DNA of 24,154 nt from an uncultured Clostridium sp. Lineage in GTDB: Bacteria; Bacillota; Clostridia; TANB77; CAG-508. Shown here one piece after another: positions 16,138 to 23,236 of the stretch; the stretch's first letter is position 1; each line of letters starts with the position of its first letter. Under the pieces are notes generated by a model that was given only the letters and a program-made list of their open reading frames with translations, made no database searches and was not told where the DNA came from. The DNA is taken from positions 1-24,154 of the forward strand of contig USFC01000014.1 of NCBI GenBank assembly GCA_900553865.1, given 5' to 3'. A program made the translations under genes and the position numbers.

Positions 16138-16264
16138 TGACTCCTTTAGGGACGTTTCTTAAAGGTTAATCTGTCCCGCTTCATCCAAAATTAACGCTTA
16201 TTTTTTATAATTGTGACACATTTTGGACTTTATGAAGCAAAATGAAATGTCCTAAATAGAGTCA
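16138..16264 (-). repeat. 127-bp nested imperfect palindrome forming the spoIIIAA leader
   Basis: The ends TGACTC (16138-16143) and GAGTCA (16259-16264) begin inverted arms of about 25 bases (TTTAGGGACGTTTCTT against TTTAGG-ACATTTCAT on the opposite strand). Inside lies a second inverted pair, GCTTCAT-CCAAAA at 16178-16190 against a matching arm ending at 16238 with a small bulge. A third hairpin, GGGAC/GTCCC at 16149-16177, shares bases with the outer arm and so competes with it. The palindrome ends next to the spoIIIAA ribosome site. It could be a MITE/REP-like insertion or a structured leader RNA. No second copy was seen in the window. Confidence 0.6.
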
Positions 16265-16271
16265 TATTAAT

Positions 16272-16299
16272 ATTTTATGCTTCTATTTATAGTTTTAGA
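16272..16299 (-). promoter_or_regulatory. Possible sigma-E-like promoter of the spoIIIA operon
   Basis: On the minus strand, TCTAAAA (16299-16293) is followed after 13 bases by CATAAAAT (16279-16272). The second box is one base from the sigma-E -10 consensus CATACAAT; the first is a poor match to the sigma-E -35. The same box pair with identical spacing stands before spoIIM. The start point would fall at the edge of the 127-bp palindrome. Confidence 0.35.
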
Positions 16300-16317
16300 A
16301 CCTTCTTTTTTGCGCAC

Positions 16318-16352
16318 AAAAAAAGAAAGAAACTTTTATGATTTCTTTCTTT
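16318..16352 (-). terminator. Rho-independent terminator after yebC
   Basis: A perfect 11-bp stem (16322-16332 with 16342-16352) has a nine-base loop and a T-run on its minus-strand 3' side. It lies about 30 bases after the yebC stop and separates yebC from spoIIIA. Confidence 0.82.
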
Positions 16353-16383
16353 TTATATTTATCTTTTATTATATTTACAAATT

Positions 16384-17109
16384 TTATTCATCCCAGTTGT
16401 GGTAAACTTCTGATACATCATCTAATTCATCTAGCATGTCTAATAATCTTTCCATTCTAGCTACTCCTGCTTCATCTAATGCTACATATGTTGATGGTAC
16501 CATTTGCACTCCTGCCTCTAAGAACTCTATATTTTCAGCTTCTAATTTTTCTCTTACTTCTGAAAATGTTTCTGGAGTTGTTGTTATCTCATAAACTTCT
16601 TCTTCTGCTGAAAAATCATCTGCTCCAGCTTCTATAGCAAGCATCATTAAACTTTCTTCATCTAATGGACAATTTGCTTTGTCTATAACTATTACACCTC
16701 TTTTTGTAAATAGATAAGATACGCATCCGTTTGTTCCTAAGTTTCCACCACATTTTGAGAAAGCATGTCTTATATCTGCTGCTGTTCTATTTTTGTTGTC
16801 TGTTGCTGCTTCTACTATAACAGCTATTCCATTTGGGCCATATCCTTCATATATCGCTTCTTCATAGTTTTCACTGTTTGCTGCTCCTGCAGCTTTTTTT
16901 ATTGCATTGTTTATTGTATCGTTTGGCATATTTGCTGCTTTACATTTTGCAATAACGTCTTTTAATTTAGAGTTTCCAGTTGGGTCTGCTCCACCTTGTT
17001 TTACTGCCATTAGTAATTCTCTTCCTAATTTTGTAAATACTTTTCCTCTTGCAGCATCTGCTTTTCCTTTCTTTGCTTGTATATTGTGCCATTTGCTATG
17101 TCCTGACAT
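16384..17109 (-). CDS. yebC: YebC/PmpR-family regulator or translation factor
   Basis: A 241-residue member of the YebC/PmpR/TACO1 family. It opens MSGHSKWHNIQAKKGKADAA, almost invariant in the family. It continues with LGRELLMAVKQGGADPTGNSKLKDVI, then IYEGYGPNGIAVIVEAATDNKNRTAADIRHAFSK and GNLGTNGCVSYLF. YebC proteins have been described as DNA-binding regulators and more recently as ribosome-associated factors that relieve stalling. Which role applies here is unknown. A consensus AGGAGG precedes the ATG. It is expressed divergently from the toxSAS-like gene and ends in its own terminator, so it is probably monocistronic. Confidence 0.96.
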   Translation of the reverse strand: MSGHSKWHNIQAKKGKADAARGKVFTKLGRELLMAVKQGGADPTGNSKLKDVIAKCKAANMPNDTINNAIKKAAGAANSENYEEAIYEGYGPNGIAVIVEAATDNKNRTAADIRHAFSKCGGNLGTNGCVSYLFTKRGVIVIDKANCPLDEESLMMLAIEAGADDFSAEEEVYEITTTPETFSEVREKLEAENIEFLEAGVQMVPSTYVALDEAGVARMERLLDMLDELDDVSEVYHNWDE

Positions 17110-17167
17110 GACTTATTCCTCCTTTATATAAAGTGTACGTTTTTACTCTTTTTCATATTTCTTAAAT

Positions 17168-17196
17168 ATTTTACCATATTTTTTTTATTTTGTGTA
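17168..17196 (-). promoter_or_regulatory. Candidate extended -10 promoter of yebC
   Basis: On the minus strand, TACACA (17196-17191) and TAAAAT (17173-17168) are 17 bases apart. A TGG lies directly before the -10 box (extended -10). It gives a leader of about 50 bases. Confidence 0.4.
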
Positions 17197-17271
17197 GCTT
17201 TTTTACAAATATTTTTTTGCATTTGCAATTTATTATCTAACGTTATATTTTTAAAACTTTATAAAAAAGTA

Positions 17272-17300
17272 TTGATTTTTATAAACAAATGTTTTATAAT
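17272..17300 (+). promoter_or_regulatory. Sigma-A promoter of the toxSAS-Panacea module
   Basis: TTGATT (17272-17277) and a perfect TATAAT (17295-17300) are separated by 17 bases. Start would be near 17307, leaving a leader of roughly 70 bases. A second weaker extended -10 (TGCTAAAAT) lies closer to the gene around 17348-17358. Confidence 0.6.
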
Positions 17301-17379
17301 GTAAATGATTTAAAATTTCAAATAAAAAATATACAAAAATAGAATTGTATGCTAAAATATAAAAAAGGAAATAATTTAT

Positions 17380-17988
17380 ATGTTTAAAGAATTAGAAAGC
17401 TTAATAAACTTTATTCAAAAAGAGTATATCCAGTTTAATGAAAAATGGCAAAAAAGTGAATACTACTATAAATTCAATTTAAAAAATAATTTAGTGTCTG
17501 ACCTAGTAAATAATGAAACCATGTTAGAAACTATTTTTAATTATAGAGAGTTTATCAATGAAAATAATATACAATTAGTAATGGATTTTAAACAGTTTAA
17601 CAGTGAGCTTTCTAAAGTTAATATTAGAACCAAAACTAAAAACTCTATAGAGTTTAAAATAAAAAATTATAATGACAACCATGAAAATGGAAAAATTCCT
17701 ATTGAAAAATGCCTTAATGATTTGTTTGGAATAAGAATTATCTGTGGTCAAAAGCTTAATTATGACGAATTATCAAACTTCATTAATGAAAATTACATAA
17801 AATTAAAATGTATAAATTCATCTAAAGGTGACTATAAAGCAACTCATATATATTTTAAAGAAAATAATTTTAACTTTCAATGGGAATTGCAAATATGGAA
17901 CAAAGAAGATGAAATAAACAATATAATATCTCATGAGAAATATAAGCAAGAGTACGTAAAATGGGAAAAAGAGAATAAAGGAGGATAG
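17380..17988 (+). CDS. RelA/SpoT-fold protein, probable toxSAS-type toxin
   Basis: A 202-residue protein with a helical N-terminus and a RelA/SpoT nucleotidyl/pyrophosphotransferase domain from about residue 70. Key landmarks are present in order: Arg83 and Lys85 with Ser89 and Lys93 (NIRTKTKNSIEFK, the ATP-binding region), Asp114 in LNDLFGIRII, Tyr152 in GDYKATH (base stacking), and Glu169 in WELQIW (catalytic). It lacks hydrolase and regulatory domains. Small RelA-like proteins paired with an antitoxin act as toxins, by making toxic alarmones or pyrophosphorylating the tRNA 3' end. The gene that follows encodes a Panacea-domain protein, the known partner class. Toxin versus housekeeping small alarmone synthetase is therefore decided mainly by context. 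AAAGGAAA lies upstream. Confidence 0.78.
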   Translation: MFKELESLINFIQKEYIQFNEKWQKSEYYYKFNLKNNLVSDLVNNETMLETIFNYREFINENNIQLVMDFKQFNSELSKVNIRTKTKNSIEFKIKNYNDNHENGKIPIEKCLNDLFGIRIICGQKLNYDELSNFINENYIKLKCINSSKGDYKATHIYFKENNFNFQWELQIWNKEDEINNIISHEKYKQEYVKWEKENKGG

Positions 17989-17993
17989 ATAAT

Positions 17994-18752
17994 ATGGTAA
18001 CGCATTTTATATTTATGAGCAGCTCATATTCATTGGGAACTCGAATCGCTTTAGATTATATCGTAACAGATATAAGTATTCAAAAAAAGCTAAAACAAAA
18101 TTTAGATAAAATTATTGAAAAATGTGGAAAAGATGTTTCAATTTCAACTCATATGATACAGTCAGATGATGATACTTGGAATTCTGTATGTAAAGCCGAC
18201 TCATTTTTCAAGGATGTTAAAGTTATTAGCAGCATCGATAGTTTTATAAATTTAATACAAAAAGATAGAAAATTAAAAGGAATTGATATAGCCAAATATA
18301 TATTGTCAAAATTATCATGTACTCAATTAAAGTTGCAAAAGTTAGTATATTTATGTTTTGCAGATTATTTATGTGATACTGGAAAGAAATTATTTACTGA
18401 TAAAATATACGCCTTTAAGTATGGGCCTGTAGTAGATACCGTATACCAAGAATATAAAGATTATGGATATTCACCTATAGGGCAAGAAACTAAAGATATA
18501 GATAGTAAAACTATCTTGGAAATGCCTGCTAAAAGTAGGATAATATTTGCTGAAGATGGAACAGAGAAAATAATGAGTATAGATAAGTCTTTAAAGAAAT
18601 ATGGTAGTTTGTCTGCTTCTGAGTTAGTTGACTTGACACATCAAAAAGAAACACCATGGTCTAAAAGTTTTAAAGGCACCGAAAAATCATATTCTATTAT
18701 AAGTTTAGATACAATTAAACGATATCATAAATTTGAGCAAAGTATTGGATAA
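17994..18752 (+). CDS. Panacea-domain (DUF4065/SocA-like) protein, probable antitoxin with unrecognised N-terminal region
   Basis: A 252-residue protein. From about residue 97 to 227 it matches the Panacea/DUF4065 domain: IAKYILSKLSCTQLKLQKLVYLCFADYL, then AFKYGPVVDTVYQEYKDYG, and a late SASELVDLTHQKETPWSKSF. Panacea domains act as exchangeable antitoxins for several toxin classes, including toxSAS enzymes. The first roughly 95 residues (VTHFIFMSSSYSLGTRIALD onward) form a separate mixed alpha/beta-looking region that I do not recognise; it does not look like the helix-turn-helix found in some PanA proteins. Its ribosome site GGAGG lies in the last codons of the toxin gene, and the start is five bases after the toxin stop, so translation is coupled. 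Toxin-first order. A bidirectional terminator follows. Confidence 0.8.
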   Translation: MVTHFIFMSSSYSLGTRIALDYIVTDISIQKKLKQNLDKIIEKCGKDVSISTHMIQSDDDTWNSVCKADSFFKDVKVISSIDSFINLIQKDRKLKGIDIAKYILSKLSCTQLKLQKLVYLCFADYLCDTGKKLFTDKIYAFKYGPVVDTVYQEYKDYGYSPIGQETKDIDSKTILEMPAKSRIIFAEDGTEKIMSIDKSLKKYGSLSASELVDLTHQKETPWSKSFKGTEKSYSIISLDTIKRYHKFEQSIG

Positions 18753-18816
18753 CTTTCAAAGCATATTTTAAACCAACTTTAAATATATCTCTACTTTTTA
18801 TAATATGCATCTAGTC

Positions 18817-18858
18817 AAAAACAGCTATGCAATTTTTCTTAACTGCATAGCTGTTTTT
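18817..18858. terminator. Bidirectional terminator between the Panacea gene and xerD
   Basis: A perfect 15-bp stem (18817-18831 with 18844-18858) has a 12-base loop and A/T runs on both outer sides. It serves the plus-strand toxSAS-Panacea transcript and the minus-strand xerD transcript, which converge here. Confidence 0.88.
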
Positions 18859-18871
18859 TATCTATTTTTTC

Positions 18872-19753
18872 TTATGCTCTTGGGTGAGCTTTTTTATATA
18901 CATTTTTTATTCCACTATCTTGAAATTGCATATATACTTGTGTTGAAGAAATATCTGAATGTCCAAGCATTGTTTGTATTGCCTTTAAATCTGCTCCATT
19001 TTGTAAAAGATGTGTTGCAAATGAATGCCTTAATACATGTGGTGTTATATCTTTTGTAATGTGAGCTTGTTCTTTATAATATTTTACTATCTTCCAGAAA
19101 CCTTGTCTTGTAAGTCTTTGGCCATTTACATTAACAAATAATGCTTCTACTTTTTCATCTCTTATTAATACTGGTCTTGCTTCTTCTATATATTCTTTTA
19201 GCGCTTTTAATGATAATGTTCCTAAAGGGATATTTCTTTCTTTTGAACCTGAATGGCATACAACATACCCCTCTTCTAGTTTTACGTCTTTAATATCTAA
19301 AGATATAATTTCTGTAACTCTCATGCCTGTAGCATAAGCGAATTCTAGCATTGCCTTATCTCTAGTTCCTTTTAAATCTACATCTTTAGGTTGATTTAAT
19401 AATAATTCTACTTCTTGTGCTGTTAAAACACTAGGAACTCTTTTTTCAATTTTAGGTGACTGAATATGTAGTGTTGGGTCTTCTTTTACTTTTTTGTTTC
19501 TTACTAAGAATTGGTAAAAAGAACGAATTGAAGCTAAACACCTTGATATTGTAGATGGTTTTTTACCTATTGATTGTAAATGTTCTAAATATTCCTTGAT
19601 ATCTTCTTCTTTAATTTTTGCATAATTTAAATTGTTGCTTTCTATATATTTACTATAATAAACTATATCTCTTCTATATGATTGTAAAGTATTTTCTGAT
19701 GCCTTTTTATCATTTTGAAGAAATTCTAAAAAAGATTTTACTTGTTTTTCCAT
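18872..19753 (-). CDS. xerD: Tyrosine recombinase XerD/XerC-type
   Basis: A 293-residue site-specific recombinase for resolving chromosome dimers at dif. An N-terminal SAM-like core-binding domain (1-100) precedes a catalytic domain with all active-site residues: Arg145 (ATGMRVTEI), Lys171 (SGSKERNIPL), His239 and Arg242 (TPHVLRHSFATHLL), His265 (LGHSDISSTQVY) and nucleophile Tyr274. Length and the lack of flanking att-like repeats point to a housekeeping Xer protein, not a phage integrase. Its neighbourhood with spoIIM and an EndoQ-like gene resembles the ripX (xerD) region of Bacillus. GGGAG lies 11 bases upstream of the ATG. Confidence 0.92.
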   Translation of the reverse strand: MEKQVKSFLEFLQNDKKASENTLQSYRRDIVYYSKYIESNNLNYAKIKEEDIKEYLEHLQSIGKKPSTISRCLASIRSFYQFLVRNKKVKEDPTLHIQSPKIEKRVPSVLTAQEVELLLNQPKDVDLKGTRDKAMLEFAYATGMRVTEIISLDIKDVKLEEGYVVCHSGSKERNIPLGTLSLKALKEYIEEARPVLIRDEKVEALFVNVNGQRLTRQGFWKIVKYYKEQAHITKDITPHVLRHSFATHLLQNGADLKAIQTMLGHSDISSTQVYMQFQDSGIKNVYKKAHPRA

Positions 19754-19804
19754 TTTTATTTAGCTCCCCTATTTTTTATTTTTTAACTTACGTAAACTGT
19801 ATAT

Positions 19805-19833
19805 GTTATATCAAATTACGTTCAAAATGTAAA
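19805..19833 (-). promoter_or_regulatory. Sigma-A promoter of xerD
   Basis: On the minus strand, TTTACA (19833-19828) and TATAAC (19810-19805) are 17 bases apart. A perfect 8-bp palindrome TTACGTAA (19788-19795) lies just downstream of the expected start and could be an operator, though this is only a guess. Confidence 0.55.
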
Positions 19834-19897
19834 GACATTTTCCCAAAAAAATATATTTTTTTATGTAATTTTCTATGTGTTTCCATTTTTTTACTTT

Positions 19898-20545
19898 TTA
19901 TATCAATGTTATACATACTTCTAATAAAGTATTTGACAAATATGTTTCTACAAAAGAAGAAGCTATTAATAAAATAAGTATTATTACTGAAAATATTGTG
20001 TGTCTTGCTATTTCTACTTTTATGTTTTCTCTTCTTTTATCTTTTACTATTACTTTGTATAAATTCACACTACTTACTGCCATCGCAAAAAGTGAAGGTA
20101 TTATTATTATATTCTGAAGCAGTAAGCTAATTATACAGAAAAACATTCCTTTTATGGTTCCAAGAGCTAAAATTACTGTTGAAATTGTGTAAGCTAATGA
20201 AAAACCTTTATATATAATTATGGCATATACTATGGGTATTCCTATTATTGAGCAGCCTAAAATCCAAAATATAACCGCTATCATTATATTGTTTATAATA
20301 GATGTCCTTAAAAGTTCTCCTTTGTCTATTTCGTATTCTGTTTTTAAACTTTCAATAAATGTTATTATGTTATCTTCTAGTTCTGAGTTTATTTGAGTTT
20401 TTTCTGAATTATTTATGAATATAACTGCTGCAACTACTCCTATTAAGAAGAGTAAGCTTATAATTAAGTATTGTTTTATATTGTTATAAATATGCACTTT
20501 TATGGCATTTACTATTTTTGTATAACTTTTCTCTTGTTTTCTCAT
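19898..20545 (-). CDS. spoIIM: Stage II sporulation protein M
   Basis: A 215-residue polytopic membrane protein of the SpoIIM family. With SpoIID and SpoIIP it drives septal peptidoglycan remodelling and engulfment; SpoIIM is the scaffold in the mother-cell membrane. Five hydrophobic helices are seen (about 31-47, 86-108, 114-135, 140-160 and 185-205), with the family segments RTSIINNIMIAVIFWILGCS, GFSLAYTISTVILALGTIKG and LLQNIIIIPSLFAMAVS. I chose the ATG at 20545, which has AAAGGAGGAAACT directly before it. A possible ATG at 20569 lies upstream of that ribosome site. Sits between endoQ and xerD, as in Bacillus. Confidence 0.93.
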   Translation of the reverse strand: MRKQEKSYTKIVNAIKVHIYNNIKQYLIISLLFLIGVVAAVIFINNSEKTQINSELEDNIITFIESLKTEYEIDKGELLRTSIINNIMIAVIFWILGCSIIGIPIVYAIIIYKGFSLAYTISTVILALGTIKGMFFCIISLLLQNIIIIPSLFAMAVSSVNLYKVIVKDKRRENIKVEIARHTIFSVIILILLIASSFVETYLSNTLLEVCITLI

Positions 20546-20571
20546 AGTTTCCTCCTTTTGTTTATACATAA

Positions 20572-20599
20572 TGTGTATTCTATAAAAAAACTTTTTAGA
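20572..20599 (-). promoter_or_regulatory. Possible sigma-E-like promoter of spoIIM
   Basis: On the minus strand, TCTAAAA (20599-20593) then, 13 bases on, AATACACA (20579-20572), containing the ATACA core of a sigma-E -10. Box order and spacing equal those before spoIIIAA. The -35 match to known sigma-E consensus is poor. The start would leave a leader of about 20 bases with the ribosome site in place. Confidence 0.35.
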
Positions 20600-20647
20600 A
20601 CAAAAGAAACATGATTAATATTTTAGTTGCATCATAAACCAAATTTT

Positions 20648-20678
20648 ATGGACGAGCTTTAACCTAAAACTCGTCCAT
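20648..20678 (-). terminator. Stem-loop after the EndoQ-like gene, probable terminator
   Basis: A 9-bp perfect stem (20648-20656 with 20670-20678) is extended by AT pairs in the loop and lies 10 bases after the endoQ stop codon. The minus-strand side carries AAAATTT and no clean T-run, so termination may be weak or processing-related. Confidence 0.55.
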
Positions 20679-20688
20679 TGCTTTTAAT

Positions 20689-21876
20689 TTATTTTACTTT
20701 GCCGTAGACTCCTCCTCCACCAGATACTATTTTTACATTTCCTTCTCTTGCGTCTACTATTTTATTTGCGATTTTTTCTCCTACAACTGCTTCTATATCA
20801 TCTCTTGAAAGCTTATGCAATATGTTCATTTCTGTATTAAACGAATCTAACAATTTTGTAATATATCTTGGTCCAACCCCTGGTATAAATCCAAGTGGTA
20901 CTTGGTATATATATGGTGGTCTATTTGCAGGACTTTTTGTTTCGTTTTTGTCTTTTATTAGCTCTATTCTATCAAAAACTCCAAAAGTCACTTTATTGCT
21001 TCCGCATTTTGGACAAATTTCTACTGGATGTTTTGTTTCTATAACAGAATTGCAATTGTCACAATATGTTCTATGGTATTTGCCAAGTTTTGGGTCTAAG
21101 CCGTAGTTTGCAAGTACTTTTCTTCCACCTTCATTTTTTAGAGCCATTACTATTTCTTTAAAGGATATATCTTCTACTTGAATTTTGTTGTATTCTCTTG
21201 CTATTTTTGGAAGTGAGTGTGCATCTGAATTTGTTACAAATGTCATGCGTTCTAATTCTGATATTGTATCTGCTAAAAATGTGTCTGCACTTAAGCCAAG
21301 TTCTACTGCAAATATTTTATTTAGCTTTTCTTTAAATATGTTTTCTAGTCTATCTGTACAATTTCCATAATAGCTTTTATGTGGTGTAAAAATGTGTGCT
21401 GGAATTAATATTCCATTGTATTTTTCAACTATGTCTATCAATTCATAGCCAGATAAATCTGACCTTTGTGTACTAAGTGTTATATTTTTTATATGATGAC
21501 TCATCTCTTGTGAAAAGCCTTTTATATCTTTTAAATGTGGGAAGAAGCATACATTATGTGCTGCACCTTTATTTCCATTTCTTCCTACTTCTGAGGTTTC
21601 TACTTCACTTCCAAGTAATATGCAAACTTTGTCTTTGTATATTATTCCTCCATCTTTTATTTCATATGCTTCGCCTGTTTTTAAAAAATTTTCTATATCT
21701 TCTATTACATATGGTGATGCACAATCTATAATTCCTACTACACTTATTCCTTTTCTTTCATAACATTCTTTCGCTATGTTTGCGAAGTTTAGGCTTCTTG
21801 CTGCTGTTATTTTTATTGGCTTTCCTTGTTCTGACCTTCCTATATGTACATGTAAATCTGCAAATATTTCGTTCAT
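20689..21876 (-). CDS. Endonuclease Q-like protein (PHP domain, zinc finger, helix-hairpin-helix), YqxK-type
   Basis: A 395-residue protein. It opens with a PHP nuclease domain (ADLHVHIGRS, Asp7, His9, His11; GIIDCA at 48-53; GSEVETSE at 89-96; HNVCFFPH at 107-114; NSDAH at 216-220). A four-Cys zinc finger follows (Cys272, Cys275, Cys288, Cys291), then a helix-hairpin-helix DNA-binding element (GFIPGVGPRYITKLL, about 329-343). This is the layout of EndoQ, which nicks DNA 5' of deaminated bases such as uracil and hypoxanthine, described in archaea and some Bacillus. In Bacillus subtilis the relative is yqxK, also near spoIIM and xerD. GGGGGA lies upstream of the ATG. The gene follows tmcAL after 21 bases, so it is probably co-transcribed with it. 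Confidence 0.85.
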   Translation of the reverse strand: MNEIFADLHVHIGRSEQGKPIKITAARSLNFANIAKECYERKGISVVGIIDCASPYVIEDIENFLKTGEAYEIKDGGIIYKDKVCILLGSEVETSEVGRNGNKGAAHNVCFFPHLKDIKGFSQEMSHHIKNITLSTQRSDLSGYELIDIVEKYNGILIPAHIFTPHKSYYGNCTDRLENIFKEKLNKIFAVELGLSADTFLADTISELERMTFVTNSDAHSLPKIAREYNKIQVEDISFKEIVMALKNEGGRKVLANYGLDPKLGKYHRTYCDNCNSVIETKHPVEICPKCGSNKVTFGVFDRIELIKDKNETKSPANRPPYIYQVPLGFIPGVGPRYITKLLDSFNTEMNILHKLSRDDIEAVVGEKIANKIVDAREGNVKIVSGGGGVYGKVK

Positions 21877-21897
21877 TAGTTTTCCCCCTATTTTTAT

Positions 21898-23130
21898 TTA
21901 TATTATTACTAACTTGTTTGTATAGTCTAAATTTGACCATGAATCATAGTCATATCCTAAAGTATAAACATTTGTAGCAAATATATCTTTTTCCAACATT
22001 TCTTTTAATATTTTATTTGTACACTGGTCTTGATATTTTTTTACAGATGTTATCATTTGTATTTTTGGATTTATATTACAAATGTCTGATAGCATTTCTT
22101 TTCCATTGCTATTAAAGCCCAAAACTCTTGTGTATGGTACTATTTTCTTTGAATTTTGCATATCTTTTTTAGTAATTCCAAGAAGTGTATATAGCAATAT
22201 TCTTTGTATTCTTGTTTGTGTATATCTTTTTGATTTTATTATATTTACTAGGCTAATTAAATTGTTGCAAGATTCTGCTGCATTTTTTATTGCATGTTCT
22301 AAACCTTCTGAAACATCTGGTAATTCTGCAATTTCTTTAATGCTCATTTTTCTTAAATTGTATATTATTTCTTTTTCGTATTTTACTAGGTCTATTACAT
22401 AGTTCCCTTTTCGTATTTCTTCTTTTAGCAGCATATACGCATTTCTAGGCATTACCTTTCTTAAGTCATCATATTGTTCTTCTGCCACTAGTCTTCTAAT
22501 TGCTGTTGCACTTGCAAATTCATCCACTATTGCTTCATCATTATAATAAACTTTTTTTCGTTGAATTGAAAGTGGCTTCATGTCTGATTTTAGTCTTTTT
22601 AATGCTTTTAGATATTCTATTCCTAATATGTTGTTTGGCCCTGATAAAATGCTTGCATATCTTTTTATATCATTTAAATACATCATTAACGCATTTTCTC
22701 TAGCTTTTGGATATGATATTCCTCTTCCTAGTTCATGGTTTAATATAGATGCATATTCTTTTGGCTCATTATATAAAACATTTGCTATATTATTTAAGGC
22801 TGCAAAATCTCCGGTTTCTGTACCAAAGCAAAGTGTATCTACTATTTTTAGGCTATCTAATATTTTTATTGCTCCTTCTGCAAAATTTTCCGCACTAGAT
22901 ATACTATATACGGTTGGGAGTTCTATTACTATATCTACGCCGTTTTCTAAAGCCATTTGCGCTTTTATCCATTTATTCACTAAAGAAGTATTTCCTCTTT
23001 GCACAAAATTTCCTGATATAATTGCAACTACATATTTCGCTCCTGTCTGCCTTTTAGCTTCTTGTATTTGATAAAAATGTCCATTATGGAATGGATTGTA
23101 CTCTGCTACAATTCCTAATACTGTTGCCAT
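21898..23130 (-). CDS. tmcAL: tRNA(Met) cytidine acetate ligase (TmcAL, YlbM)
   Basis: A 410-residue enzyme that activates acetate with ATP and acetylates the wobble cytidine (ac4C34) of elongator tRNA-Met. The N-terminal nucleotidylyltransferase-like fold shows GIVAEYNPFHNGHFYQI with the His15-x-Gly-His18 signature, then IISGNFVQRG (38-47). NVLYNEP, LSGPNNILGIEYLKAL and ASATAIRR follow as in YlbM proteins. Length is normal. AAGGGGGAAAT precedes the ATG. A weak possible promoter (TATACT at 23162-23157, poor -35) lies upstream, back-to-back with the rnhA promoter. Confidence 0.94.
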   Translation of the reverse strand: MATVLGIVAEYNPFHNGHFYQIQEAKRQTGAKYVVAIISGNFVQRGNTSLVNKWIKAQMALENGVDIVIELPTVYSISSAENFAEGAIKILDSLKIVDTLCFGTETGDFAALNNIANVLYNEPKEYASILNHELGRGISYPKARENALMMYLNDIKRYASILSGPNNILGIEYLKALKRLKSDMKPLSIQRKKVYYNDEAIVDEFASATAIRRLVAEEQYDDLRKVMPRNAYMLLKEEIRKGNYVIDLVKYEKEIIYNLRKMSIKEIAELPDVSEGLEHAIKNAAESCNNLISLVNIIKSKRYTQTRIQRILLYTLLGITKKDMQNSKKIVPYTRVLGFNSNGKEMLSDICNINPKIQMITSVKKYQDQCTNKILKEMLEKDIFATNVYTLGYDYDSWSNLDYTNKLVII

Positions 23131-23166
23131 ATTTCCCCCTTCCTTACTATTTTTATAGTATAACTC

Positions 23167-23195
23167 TTGTATAAATTTTATTTCATTGCTATAAT
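23167..23195 (+). promoter_or_regulatory. Sigma-A promoter of rnhA
   Basis: TTGTAT (23167-23172) and a perfect TATAAT (23190-23195) are 17 bases apart. Start would be near 23202, leaving a leader of about 35 bases with the AAAGGA ribosome site. The promoter looks intact, so the frame-disrupted rnhA should still be transcribed. Confidence 0.6.
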
Positions 23196-23236
23196 ATCAT
23201 AAAGTTTAAAATTTTACAATTGAAAGGACAAATATT

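Noticed and set aside
18872..19753. Tyrosine recombinase as a phage or island integrase
   Set aside because: Length and active-site layout are those of XerD, the neighbours are housekeeping and sporulation genes, and no attachment-site repeats were seen.
19845..19862. Perfect 18-bp A/T palindrome (seven A, TATA, seven T) between spoIIM and xerD
   Set aside because: Made only of A and T, expected by chance in such sequence; not a convincing terminator because the stem has no G-C pairs.
23220..23236. Alternative rnhA reading starting at 23220 in the downstream frame
   Set aside because: It gives a nonsense N-terminus without the catalytic TDG aspartate; it only exists because of the frame break.
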